Positions 1 through 7,314 of a DNA stretch of 12,571 bases are shown piece by piece (the first letter of the stretch is position 1; every line of letters starts with the position of its first letter). The DNA is from an uncultured Mollicutes bacterium (GTDB lineage: Bacteria; Bacillota_I; Bacilli_A; RFN20; CAG-826), in assembly GCA_900542595.1 (NCBI GenBank), contig UQOB01000037.1, positions 1 through 12,571 of the forward strand, written 5' to 3'. The position numbers and the translations under genes are program-made. The notes below the pieces were generated by a model. The model had not been told where the DNA came from and did not search any database. It saw nothing but the letters and a program-made list of their open reading frames with translations.

Positions 1-122
1 TTTCGCATAAATCATTTACCAACCAGTAAGGTTGAAACAAGAAATCAATATAATTCTTGTAATTATTATAAGAATTTATAAATTTGATATAACGGATTTA
101 GGTTGTTATAAGGATTAGATGA
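1..122. other. AT-rich flank with tandem small inverted repeats
   Basis: This is non-coding DNA downstream of the ABC exporter operon. Three inverted repeats are visible: CAACC/GGTTG at 20-24 and 30-34, ACAAGAA/TTCTTGT at 37-43 and 54-60 (10-nt loop), and TATAAC/GTTATA at 88-93 and 105-110. On the minus strand they could help end transcription of the exporter operon. None is followed by a clear U-run, so none is a canonical intrinsic terminator. I see no gene here. Confidence 0.35.
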
Positions 123-1847
123 TCACGCGAACTGAGCGTTAAATAAGGAATAGTAGAACCCCTTCTTCGCCATCAATTCTTTGTGGTTACCCATCTCGAT
201 GATTTGCCCATCTTTAAGGACGACGATTAAGTCCGCTTCAATAATCGTGCTTAACCGGTGAGCGACAATCAAACTCGTCTTATGGGCCATTAACTTTTGG
301 AAAGAAACGTTTAAGAGTTGTTCGGTGTGAATATCGATGTTACTGGTCGCTTCGTCAAGGATAACAATATCGTGCTCAGTTAAGAGGGCTCTCGCGACTT
401 GAATAAGTTGCTTTTCCCCGGTTGATAAAGCCCCATTATCGCTGATGACGGTTTGGTAACCCTGCGGTAAACGTTCAATGAAGTTATGAGCTTGGGCTTT
501 TTTAGCGGCTTCTTCCACTTCTTCTTGGGTAGCGTTCTTTTTCCCGTAAGCGATATTTTCAAAGACTGTGTCTTTAAAGATCCATGTATCTTGAAGAACC
601 ATCCCTACCTTTTGCCGAACTGCTGATTTCTTGATATCTAAGGTACTGACCCCATCGAAGATAAAGGATCCTTTATCCGGATCATAGAACCTTAGTAGAA
701 GGTTGATGATGGTCGTTTTACCGCTGCCGGTCGGGCCAACAAGAGCGATTTTATGGCCTTTATAGATATCGAGATCAAAGTCTTTAATGATTTGCCGTTT
801 CCCATCATAGCTAAAGTCGATATGGGAGGCTTGTAAGGAATTGATTTCCTTCACTTCGGTGATGGTACCTTCGTCTTTATCGTCAGGATAGGTTAAAGCT
901 TCATTGACCCGGCGGAGACTCGCTAAAGCGTAATCGATTTCACTCGCGACACTGCTGATTTCATTGAACGGCGACATGTAATTACTAGCGTACGTTAAGA
1001 AAGCGGATAAATCCCCGACTAAGAAGAGAACCCCAACATTGACGTTAAAGAGAATGAGTAAAGACCCGACAAGGATTAAACAGACGTTAATGGTGTTATT
1101 GACGATTCTGGTGGTCGGGTTTATAAAGCTCGCGCCTAATAGAGCCTTAAAAGCGGCTTCCCTATTGGTTTGGTTAAGCTTTTCAAAATCTTCTTCTCTT
1201 TGGCCTTCTAAATTATAAGTCGTAACCGTTTCCGAGTTATCGAGTCCTTCATGGGCGAACGCCGTTAAACTTCCTAAGGTGGAAGCTTGCCGTTTAAAGT
1301 GCTTACTGTTGAACTTCCCGATGAAGCGGCTAACCACTAAGGAAATCGGGGTTAAACAGACGACCATTAAGGCTAAGACCCAGTTGATGACGAACATGAA
1401 GACAATGGTGATGATGATCGTTACCACCCCTTCAAAGAAGACCGCGAAAGCGTTCACTAAACCCGTTTGAATGTTTTCAATATCGTTGATTAAACGGAGG
1501 ATTAAGTCCCCTTTTCGCTTTTGGTCGAGGGTCTTAATTTCGCATCTTAAATACTTCTTAAATAAATCGTCACGAATATTTCTGATCACTCTTTGCCCAA
1601 TATAGGAGGTTAAAAATTGAAAGATGTAACCGAAGACCAGACCGCCCGCTAGGAAGACGCCGAAGAGAATGAGGTAAACAGAGAAATCCATCGACCCGGT
1701 GCCGTAGAAGATGAGGTTAACCGCTTTCCCGGCTAAGAAAGGAATCGCGAGTTTACTGGTAACCGAAACCACTGCGGATAACAGCGTTAAAACAAAAAGG
1801 AAACGGAAGCCTTTTAAGGCTTTACTAAATTCTTTAAGTTTACTCAT
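123..1847 (-). CDS. Heterodimeric ABC exporter subunit with catalytic nucleotide-binding domain
   Basis: This is a 574-residue half-transporter with a type I exporter membrane domain (about residues 10-315, six hydrophobic segments) followed by an ATPase domain (about 335-574). The ATPase motifs are complete: Walker A GPTGSGKT at 371-378, Q-loop Gln419, signature LSTGEKQ at 474-480, Walker B IVILDEA at 494-500 with catalytic Glu499, and switch His530. The signature departs from LSGGQ, as is common in the consensus partner of heterodimeric exporters such as BmrD, LmrD or TM288. Its start codon overlaps the stop of the upstream gene (ATGA), and AAAGGAG lies 7 nt before the ATG, so the two are translationally coupled. 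The protein should sit in the cytoplasmic membrane and export drugs, lipids or peptides. The substrate cannot be read from sequence. The stop is TGA. Confidence 0.93.
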   Translation of the reverse strand: MSKLKEFSKALKGFRFLFVLTLLSAVVSVTSKLAIPFLAGKAVNLIFYGTGSMDFSVYLILFGVFLAGGLVFGYIFQFLTSYIGQRVIRNIRDDLFKKYLRCEIKTLDQKRKGDLILRLINDIENIQTGLVNAFAVFFEGVVTIIITIVFMFVINWVLALMVVCLTPISLVVSRFIGKFNSKHFKRQASTLGSLTAFAHEGLDNSETVTTYNLEGQREEDFEKLNQTNREAAFKALLGASFINPTTRIVNNTINVCLILVGSLLILFNVNVGVLFLVGDLSAFLTYASNYMSPFNEISSVASEIDYALASLRRVNEALTYPDDKDEGTITEVKEINSLQASHIDFSYDGKRQIIKDFDLDIYKGHKIALVGPTGSGKTTIINLLLRFYDPDKGSFIFDGVSTLDIKKSAVRQKVGMVLQDTWIFKDTVFENIAYGKKNATQEEVEEAAKKAQAHNFIERLPQGYQTVISDNGALSTGEKQLIQVARALLTEHDIVILDEATSNIDIHTEQLLNVSFQKLMAHKTSLIVAHRLSTIIEADLIVVLKDGQIIEMGNHKELMAKKGFYYSLFNAQFA

Positions 1848-3577
1848 GCCGTTTCTCCTTTCTGCATCATATAGGTCTCGCGATAGAAAGAAGAAGTCTT
1901 CAAGAGTTCTTCATGAGTCCCGTAAGCTTCGATTGTCCCGTGCCTTAAGACTAAGATGTGGTCCAAGTGGCTGAGGCTAGTCGCTCGTTGGCTGACGATG
2001 ATTTTGGTTAATTCATGGTTCTCTAAAAGCTTAGTTCTAATCTTTTGTTCGGATAAATAATCGAGCGCGCTCATGCTGTCATCGATTAGAAGCAAGGGAG
2101 CTTTCTTTAAGAAGGCTCTCGCTAAGGTGAGTCTTTGCTTTTGGCCACCGCTGAAATTAGCACCAGCTTCTTCTACTTCGTGATCGATATAATCAGAATA
2201 GCGATTGACGAATTCCGAGGCTAGAGCATCATCTAAAGCCGTTTTAATTTCTTTCTTAGAATAATCTTTATTTAACTCTAAGTTATCTTTGATCGTTCCT
2301 TTAAATAAAGCCGGTTTTTGGGAAACAAAGGTGATGTTATCCCTAAGAGCGGTCGTTTCCCAATCCTTAAGGATGGTCCCATTAAAATAAATTTCCCCAC
2401 TCTTAGGTTCATAGAGGCGGTCAATCAAAGAGAGAATGGTCGATTTACCAGCCCCTGTTTCCCCGATGATCCCAAGGCTTTCCCCTTTCTTCAATTTAAA
2501 GGAGATATTCGCTAAAGTGGGTTTCGGGCTATTGGGGTCATAGCTGAAAGTAACATCGTTAAATTCAATGATGGTATTTTCTTTATCATCAAACTTCGTC
2601 TTTTCCCCTTCGTTTTTAATGCTCGGTTTAAGACTAAGAAGTTGGTCGATTCTTTTCTTGGAAGCATAGGCTTTATTAAGAGAAATAATCAACTTACTGA
2701 GCATCGTGATGGCTTGTAAGCTGAAAGCAAAATAACTTAAGACTGAAACGACATCCCCGGAAGTTAAGTTACCGAAACCGATATCTAAGTTAGCGAGATA
2801 TACAATTAAGACCATCCCGAGGTTAATGACGAAGAAGGTCACCGGGTTAATCAAAGCGTTATACAAACTCACCTTGATATTCTTCTTCATGTAAGAATTG
2901 ATAGAGGTTTCGAATTTTTGTTCTTCGAGTTTTTCATTATTGAACGCTCTAACGGGCCGCATCCCTTTTAAGGTATCATCCGCTACCCCGCTGATTTCAT
3001 CGAGGTTACTTTGTATAGCGGGATACTTTTTCGCGGTTACCATGGTGACGAAGAAGAAAACAAAACAACAAAGGATCAAGACACCTAAGAAGATAAGACC
3101 GACCCAGGGATCGATAACGAAAGCTAAAATCGTCGAGCCTAAGAGTAACAGAGGCGGTCTAAAGATTAACCGCATAAAGACGTTGACGCCGGTTTGAAGA
3201 AGGAAAGCATCGTTATTAAGAACCGTTAAAGCTTTATCTTTCCCAAATGTTCGAAGGCTCTTTTCATCGAGGCTCGAAATCTGGTGATAGATAGCTTTCT
3301 TTAAATCGTAAGAATAGTCTGCCGCCACCCGGGAAGAAATGTATTGGCAAATTCCCGTTACCCCGAAACCAAAGATAGCGAACAAGAAGATAACTAAGAT
3401 GAGGATAAGAACCATCGGTAAATCGTTATTTTTAAGCCCGACGTCAATGATGTACTTCGTAATAAAAGGGGTTAATAATTCCGTGACGACCTCGAAGATT
3501 TTCAGAAGCGGCGCTCCGATAACTTTCCGTTGATATTTTTTAAGGATTTGGAAAGATGGAGTCTTTGGTTTTTTCAT
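1844..3577 (-). CDS. Heterodimeric ABC exporter subunit with degenerate nucleotide site
   Basis: This is a 577-residue half-transporter: membrane domain (about residues 15-315) then ATPase domain (about 335-577). Walker A is GETGAGKS (372-379) and the signature is FSGGQKQ (475-481). Walker B reads LLLIDD (495-500), so Asp500 replaces the catalytic Glu. The switch histidine is replaced by Gln530 in VSQRATS. These two changes mark the non-catalytic half of heterodimeric exporters of the BmrC, LmrC or TM287 type. In that family this half's Walker motifs pair with the partner's altered signature to form a slow site, while the partner's Walker motifs pair with this FSGGQ to form the hydrolytic site. 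It is the first gene of a two-gene operon. No Shine-Dalgarno precedes the ATG, and a TAGAAT -10 box ends only 7 nt upstream, which suggests a leaderless mRNA. The alternative, a loss-of-function transporter, is unlikely given the intact partner. Confidence 0.93.
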   Translation of the reverse strand: MKKPKTPSFQILKKYQRKVIGAPLLKIFEVVTELLTPFITKYIIDVGLKNNDLPMVLILILVIFLFAIFGFGVTGICQYISSRVAADYSYDLKKAIYHQISSLDEKSLRTFGKDKALTVLNNDAFLLQTGVNVFMRLIFRPPLLLLGSTILAFVIDPWVGLIFLGVLILCCFVFFFVTMVTAKKYPAIQSNLDEISGVADDTLKGMRPVRAFNNEKLEEQKFETSINSYMKKNIKVSLYNALINPVTFFVINLGMVLIVYLANLDIGFGNLTSGDVVSVLSYFAFSLQAITMLSKLIISLNKAYASKKRIDQLLSLKPSIKNEGEKTKFDDKENTIIEFNDVTFSYDPNSPKPTLANISFKLKKGESLGIIGETGAGKSTILSLIDRLYEPKSGEIYFNGTILKDWETTALRDNITFVSQKPALFKGTIKDNLELNKDYSKKEIKTALDDALASEFVNRYSDYIDHEVEEAGANFSGGQKQRLTLARAFLKKAPLLLIDDSMSALDYLSEQKIRTKLLENHELTKIIVSQRATSLSHLDHILVLRHGTIEAYGTHEELLKTSSFYRETYMMQKGETA

Positions 3578-3584
3578 TGTTTTT

Positions 3585-3613
3585 ATTCTACGATTAGTGA
3601 CATCTTAAGTAAA
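3585..3613 (-). promoter_or_regulatory. Sigma-A-type promoter of the ABC exporter operon
   Basis: On the minus strand a TTTACT -35 (3608-3613) and a TAGAAT -10 (3585-3590) are separated by exactly 17 nt. Only 7 nt (AAAAACA) lie between the -10 box and the ATG at 3577, so transcription should begin at or one base before the start codon. This fits the absence of a Shine-Dalgarno. The promoter overlaps the opposed PAP2 promoter over its whole length. Confidence 0.6.
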
Positions 3614-3626
3614 CTAAAGATAGAAT
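3597..3626 (+). promoter_or_regulatory. Sigma-A-type promoter of the PAP2 gene
   Basis: A GTGACA -35 (3597-3602) and a TAGAAT -10 (3621-3626) are 18 nt apart; both match consensus at 5 of 6 positions. The ATG of the PAP2 gene lies 8 nt after the -10 box, so the transcript should have a 0-2 nt leader. The -35 lies inside the spacer of the opposed promoter and vice versa, so RNA polymerase can probably occupy only one at a time. Confidence 0.55.
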
Positions 3627-3634
3627 ATAAAGAC

Positions 3635-4633
3635 ATGGAAAAGAAACTGCGAAAAGTTGTCCCTTACGTCCTAGGAATATTCTTCCTCCTCACCATCACT
3701 TTATTTATCGTCGGGACCTTTAAAGATTTAGAAATTAGTCACGCTTTGTATCACCCTGATCACCTATTTGGGAAAGCGATGTCTTTCTTAGCTCCTCTCC
3801 CTTCTTGCTTCTTTATGGGGGCGGTCGGCGCCTTCGTTTTTCGCATTTTCAATAAAAAGAACGGTCTTTTGAATAAGATATTCGGATATTTAGTTCTGAT
3901 CGTCTTCCAAGTTGTTGCCTTTATCCTCTACGGAAAAGACGGGGTTGATGAAGCAATTAATAACTTAATTCTCAGCTTCGTCATCGCTTTCTTTATCCAA
4001 GTCGGGATTGTCATTTTTATCTTCTATTTCTCGAAAAAGAGCAAAGAGGAAGATTTAATCCGCGCCACCTGGTGCATCTTGCTCAGCATGATTTTTGTCC
4101 TTTTGACGGTCATCATACTCAAAGAAATCTTCAATCGTCCCCGGCCTTTCTTAATCTTTGAATATGGGGACCAATATTTCACTCCTTGGTATTCGGTTAT
4201 CGATTTACCAAAAGAAATCGTTGAAACGGCACCATCTAGCTATTTTGGGAGCTTCCCCAGCGGTCATACCAGCTATAGCGCTCTCGTGTTACTTGTTCCG
4301 GTTTTCTTATCACTCAATGAAAAAACTAAGAATTATCAAAGTTTAAGTGTCTTCATCGGGGTGGCTTGGATTATGTTGACCATGTTCTCGAGAATGCTCT
4401 TAGGGAACCACTTCTTGACCGATGTTACGTTCTCCGCGATGCTAGGCATTATTTTTACCACTTTCTTCCAATATTTTGTGAAAGATTTAGGCAAAGATAA
4501 CGAGAAAGAAATGTACCCCTTTAAGACGACCGATTACCAAATTGTAAAACGTTACAAAGCCGAACGATTATTAATTGAAAAATCAAAAAAACGGCCTCTT
4601 TTACGTGCAAAAAATCGTATAAATAAAGATTAG
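3635..4633 (+). CDS. PAP2-superfamily membrane phosphatase
   Basis: This is a 332-residue integral membrane protein of the type 2 phosphatidic acid phosphatase family, which removes phosphate from lipid phosphates such as phosphatidate, phosphatidylglycerophosphate or undecaprenyl pyrophosphate. All three catalytic motifs are intact: K163-x6-R170-P171 in KEIFNRPRP, PSGH at 208-211 (proton-donor His211), and S252-R253-x5-H259-x3-D263 with the nucleophile His259. About six hydrophobic segments are visible (roughly 10-28, 52-71, 82-100, 109-133, 143-163 and 215-285 in parts). A basic tail follows residue 290. The in-frame ATG at 3530 lies inside the divergent ABC gene and is rejected; the ATG at 3635 starts a typical cytoplasmic Met-Glu-Lys-Lys terminus just after a -10 box. 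Undecaprenyl-pyrophosphate recycling or phospholipid synthesis are the likely roles, but the substrate is not determined by sequence. Confidence 0.88.
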   Translation: MEKKLRKVVPYVLGIFFLLTITLFIVGTFKDLEISHALYHPDHLFGKAMSFLAPLPSCFFMGAVGAFVFRIFNKKNGLLNKIFGYLVLIVFQVVAFILYGKDGVDEAINNLILSFVIAFFIQVGIVIFIFYFSKKSKEEDLIRATWCILLSMIFVLLTVIILKEIFNRPRPFLIFEYGDQYFTPWYSVIDLPKEIVETAPSSYFGSFPSGHTSYSALVLLVPVFLSLNEKTKNYQSLSVFIGVAWIMLTMFSRMLLGNHFLTDVTFSAMLGIIFTTFFQYFVKDLGKDNEKEMYPFKTTDYQIVKRYKAERLLIEKSKKRPLLRAKNRINKD

Positions 4634-4665
4634 AGCTAGTTTTAAATACTATTTTTCATGGTTAG

Positions 4666-4681
4666 TTTCTCTTTAGAGAAA
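4666..4681. repeat. Perfect 6-bp inverted repeat before the acyltransferase promoter
   Basis: TTTCTC and GAGAAA flank a TTTA loop, 32 nt after the PAP2 stop codon and 4 nt before the -35 of the next operon. It could be a weak terminator of the PAP2 transcript, but the bases after it (GGGCTTTTC) are a poor U-run. It could also be an operator for the TetR regulator encoded three genes downstream. Confidence 0.35.
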
Positions 4682-4685
4682 GGGC

Positions 4686-4714
4686 TTTTCATAACTCTAT
4701 TTTTATCGCATAAT
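4686..4714 (+). promoter_or_regulatory. Promoter of the acyltransferase-ligase-TetR operon
   Basis: TTTTCA (4686-4691, 4 of 6 to TTGACA) and CATAAT (4709-4714, 5 of 6 to TATAAT) are 17 nt apart. A start near 4721 would give a leader of about 16 nt holding the Shine-Dalgarno AAAAGGAA (4723-4730), 6 nt before the ATG at 4737. No other convincing promoter is visible before the next two genes. Confidence 0.5.
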
Positions 4715-4736
4715 TACCCCGCAAAAGGAAAAAGCG

Positions 4737-5684
4737 ATGATTGACTATATCATTAGTGAAAATGCGAAGGCTAAACTCAATAAAAAATGTAATCTCGCTC
4801 TTTATCCCTTCCCCTTAAGAAACCCGAAAGCGAAAGGAAAAAGAATTTTTGAAATCGATTTTGCTCGGGGGTTTTGTATTTTCTTAATGCTAATCGTCCA
4901 CCTCCTCTACTCCTTAGGAGCGGTCAATGATCTCTTTATTCCCCCGGCTAATCCCCCGGAGTGGATTTTAGTCAGCAGTAATTTCTTTTTAAACGTCTTC
5001 TATGAAATCGTTGGGCGGTCCCTCTATTTCTTAGAATTTTTCTTCAGCGGGATGTTCATGTTCTTAAGCGGCATCAGCAGCACCTTTAGCCACGGTAACA
5101 TCAAGCGGGGTATTCAACTTGGCATCTTCAGCGTTTTAATGACAATTTTCTTAGAGACCATTGATCTCTTCCTGCCCCTTAACGTTCATATCTATATGGG
5201 GATTCTCCACGCTTTAGCGATTGGGATGATTATCTATGGTTTAGTTGATTTTTTCTTTAAAAATAAATGGGTTGATTTTGGGATGGGAGTTTTGTTCGCA
5301 GTCGCGGTCATCATTACCACCTATATCAGTTATGAAATGTCACCCGGTAACAATCGTCCCTATATCGATTTAACTTCCAACCTCGTCACTCTCGCTAATC
5401 CTTCAAATTGGGACCAATCATGGAAGCTCTTCTTCGGCTTAGTCGCTTCCGGGGATGACTATTTCTCGCCCCTCCTCACCACTTGTTTGATGTTCTTAGG
5501 AGCGGCTCTCGGGAAACTGCTTTACCCCGCGAAAAAGAGCCTCATCAAAAAAGATTTCCCCACAACCTGGGCGAAACCCATCCTCTTCCTTGGACGACAT
5601 TCGCTTTACGTCTATGTCCTCCACCAAGTCGTCTTCATAGTGGTCATCTTCTTGTTCCTCCTCCCCTTTGGTTACCGCATATAA
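4737..5684 (+). CDS. DUF1624/HGSNAT-like membrane acyltransferase
   Basis: This is a 315-residue polytopic membrane protein. After a hydrophilic N-terminal stretch of about 36 residues comes the family signature EIDFARGFCIFLMLIVH (39-55), with the conserved Asp, Arg-Gly and His at the start of the first helix. Several further helices follow, with family-like blocks SGISSTFSH (111-119) and GILHALAIGMIIYG (155-168), and near the C-terminus LFLGRHSLYVYVLHQ (283-297). This pattern fits DUF1624, the catalytic domain of heparan-alpha-glucosaminide N-acetyltransferase. Members move an acyl group from an acyl-CoA across or at the membrane to a sugar or other acceptor. It is the first gene of an operon, with 15 nt to the acyl-CoA ligase, so that ligase may supply its donor. 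The acceptor is unknown, and transfer of acetyl versus a longer acyl chain cannot be decided. The Shine-Dalgarno AAAAGGAA supports the start. Confidence 0.8.
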   Translation: MIDYIISENAKAKLNKKCNLALYPFPLRNPKAKGKRIFEIDFARGFCIFLMLIVHLLYSLGAVNDLFIPPANPPEWILVSSNFFLNVFYEIVGRSLYFLEFFFSGMFMFLSGISSTFSHGNIKRGIQLGIFSVLMTIFLETIDLFLPLNVHIYMGILHALAIGMIIYGLVDFFFKNKWVDFGMGVLFAVAVIITTYISYEMSPGNNRPYIDLTSNLVTLANPSNWDQSWKLFFGLVASGDDYFSPLLTTCLMFLGAALGKLLYPAKKSLIKKDFPTTWAKPILFLGRHSLYVYVLHQVVFIVVIFLFLLPFGYRI

Positions 5685-5699
5685 AGAAAGGAATCAATT

Positions 5700-7313
5700 A
5701 TGGAAATCAATAGCATTTACGACCAATTCTTAGCTACCCAACAAGCCTGGCCTAAAAACCTCTGCTTACGCTTCGAGCAAAAGACTTGGAACTATACCCA
5801 AGTCCTCCATGAAATCGATAAGGCGGCTAGTAAGCTCGTTGATTTAGGAGTCAAAAAAGGCGATATCGTCGCTTGCAGCCTCCCCAACTGTCCGGAAAGC
5901 ATTTATCTCTTCTACGCGATAAGTAAGATTGGAGCGATTTCCTACAACATCCACCCTTTAACCACCCCTTACGAGATGAAAACCTTCATCGAACGGAGCG
6001 GAGCTAAATTCTTGATCGCAATCGCCTTAAACGCCGAAAAATTTAGAAGAGCCCTTAAAGACGACGTAAAAGTTGTCTACGTTAACCCTTACCGGGGAGT
6101 GAACTTAATCAAAGCCATCGGGCTTTATTTTATGGGTCTCCATCATAAGGGCCTCTATTACTACCACAAATTAAAAACCCACATTAAAACTGAAAGAGTC
6201 ATCGTTAATAAAGAAGACGATAGTGTTTACCTGAACACCGGTGGCACGAACGGAAGACCGAAAATCGCGAGGCTCAATAACGTCTCTATCAACCATTTAG
6301 CTAAGAAAACCTATCCTTTGCTCATCGATGGGAAACGGGAAAAGATCAAAATGCTCTGCGCAATCCCTTTGTTCCATGGTTTCGGTTTAGCGATGGGTAT
6401 CCACACCCCCTTAACTCACGGAGCGAGCACTTGTTTAATGTTGTCTTTTAGAACCAAGATGGCGATTAAACACATTAGGAAAGCGGAAGCCACCACGATC
6501 ATCGGGGTACCCGCTCTTTATAACGCCTTATTATCCCGCCCCAAATTCTATGGACCGCATTTAAAAGAGCAAATCATCGCCTTTATCGGTGGGGATTCCG
6601 TACCTTCTTCCCTTTTAGACAGGTGGAACCACGCGATGATCGAATGGGGATCGGAAGCGAGGCTCTACCAAGGTTACGGCTTAACCGAAACCGTCAACGT
6701 CACCAATGTTAACTTTAAAAATAACAACAAAGATGGAACGGTCGGGAAACCTTTACCGGGCATCAAAGAAATCATCGTTACCCCAAACACTGATGAAGTG
6801 TTAAAAACCGGGGAGAACGGGGAACTGCTCATTTCGGGCGATTGCCTTATGAACGGCTATTTAAATGACGAAGAACTTAATAAACACGCCTTCACAATTA
6901 TCGATGGAACACGGTATTATAGAACAACGGACTACGGCCATATTGACGAAGATGGATATTTCACATTTAAAAACCGTTTAAGAAGAACAGTGAAAATCAG
7001 TGGTGAAACGATGTGCCCGAGTGACGTCGAAGATGTTATTATTAGCATACCAGAGGTCTACGAAGCCTATTGTTACGGGGTCAAAAATGAGAGAAAGGGT
7101 CACGTGCTAAGGCTGGCAATCGTCATCAATAAAAACTGTAAACTAACCGAGGGTGAAGTTATCGCGAAGTGCTATCAAGCAATCGGAGAAAAACTAAATC
7201 CAAGCTATATGCCTGATAAGGTTTTAATCATTGATAAACTTCCGAGAACCGCTATCGGGAAGGTGGATCCGGTTGCCTTTAAACAAATCACCGGAGGAGA
7301 GGAATTAGAATAA
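5700..7313 (+). CDS. AMP-forming acyl-CoA synthetase
   Basis: This 537-residue member of the adenylate-forming (ANL) superfamily activates a carboxylic acid to an acyl-AMP and then a thioester. The ATP-binding loop is LNTGGTNGRPK (178-188). The adenine-binding block is YQGYGLTE (323-330). The ribose-binding region YRTTDYGHIDEDGY has Thr410 before the key Asp411, where Gly is usual. The hinge block RLRRTVKISGETMCPSDVE precedes the C-terminal domain. The catalytic lysine is Lys521 in LPRTAIGKVD. Length fits acyl-CoA ligases, and no carrier-protein domain is fused, so CoA or a separate carrier is the probable acceptor. A fatty or medium-chain acid is a reasonable guess from the family. AAAGGAA lies shortly upstream of the ATG, and the gene sits between the membrane acyltransferase and the TetR gene with gaps of 15 nt and 1 nt, which indicates one transcript. 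Confidence 0.88.
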   Translation: MEINSIYDQFLATQQAWPKNLCLRFEQKTWNYTQVLHEIDKAASKLVDLGVKKGDIVACSLPNCPESIYLFYAISKIGAISYNIHPLTTPYEMKTFIERSGAKFLIAIALNAEKFRRALKDDVKVVYVNPYRGVNLIKAIGLYFMGLHHKGLYYYHKLKTHIKTERVIVNKEDDSVYLNTGGTNGRPKIARLNNVSINHLAKKTYPLLIDGKREKIKMLCAIPLFHGFGLAMGIHTPLTHGASTCLMLSFRTKMAIKHIRKAEATTIIGVPALYNALLSRPKFYGPHLKEQIIAFIGGDSVPSSLLDRWNHAMIEWGSEARLYQGYGLTETVNVTNVNFKNNNKDGTVGKPLPGIKEIIVTPNTDEVLKTGENGELLISGDCLMNGYLNDEELNKHAFTIIDGTRYYRTTDYGHIDEDGYFTFKNRLRRTVKISGETMCPSDVEDVIISIPEVYEAYCYGVKNERKGHVLRLAIVINKNCKLTEGEVIAKCYQAIGEKLNPSYMPDKVLIIDKLPRTAIGKVDPVAFKQITGGEELE

Positions 7314-7314
7314 C

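Larger units (their letters stand above)
3585..3626. repeat. Long interrupted palindrome joining the two divergent -10 boxes
   Basis: ATTCTA (3585-3590) and TTAGT (3594-3598) are mirrored by ACTAA (3613-3617) and TAGAAT (3621-3626). Both arm pairs share one centre between 3605 and 3606, and each has a 3-nt gap between its blocks. The outer blocks are the two -10 boxes. The inner pair is not needed by either promoter and may be a dyad operator, although chance symmetry in AT-rich DNA cannot be excluded. Confidence 0.6.

Noticed and set aside
1279..3533. Plus-strand open frames opposite the ABC genes, up to 99 codons
   Set aside because: They are antisense shadows of well-supported genes, with no ribosome binding sites and no recognisable domains.
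3530..3634. Upstream in-frame ATG that would lengthen the PAP2 protein by 35 residues
   Set aside because: It lies inside the divergent ABC gene and upstream of the PAP2 promoter, and the added residues do not look like part of the family. The ATG at 3635 is better placed.
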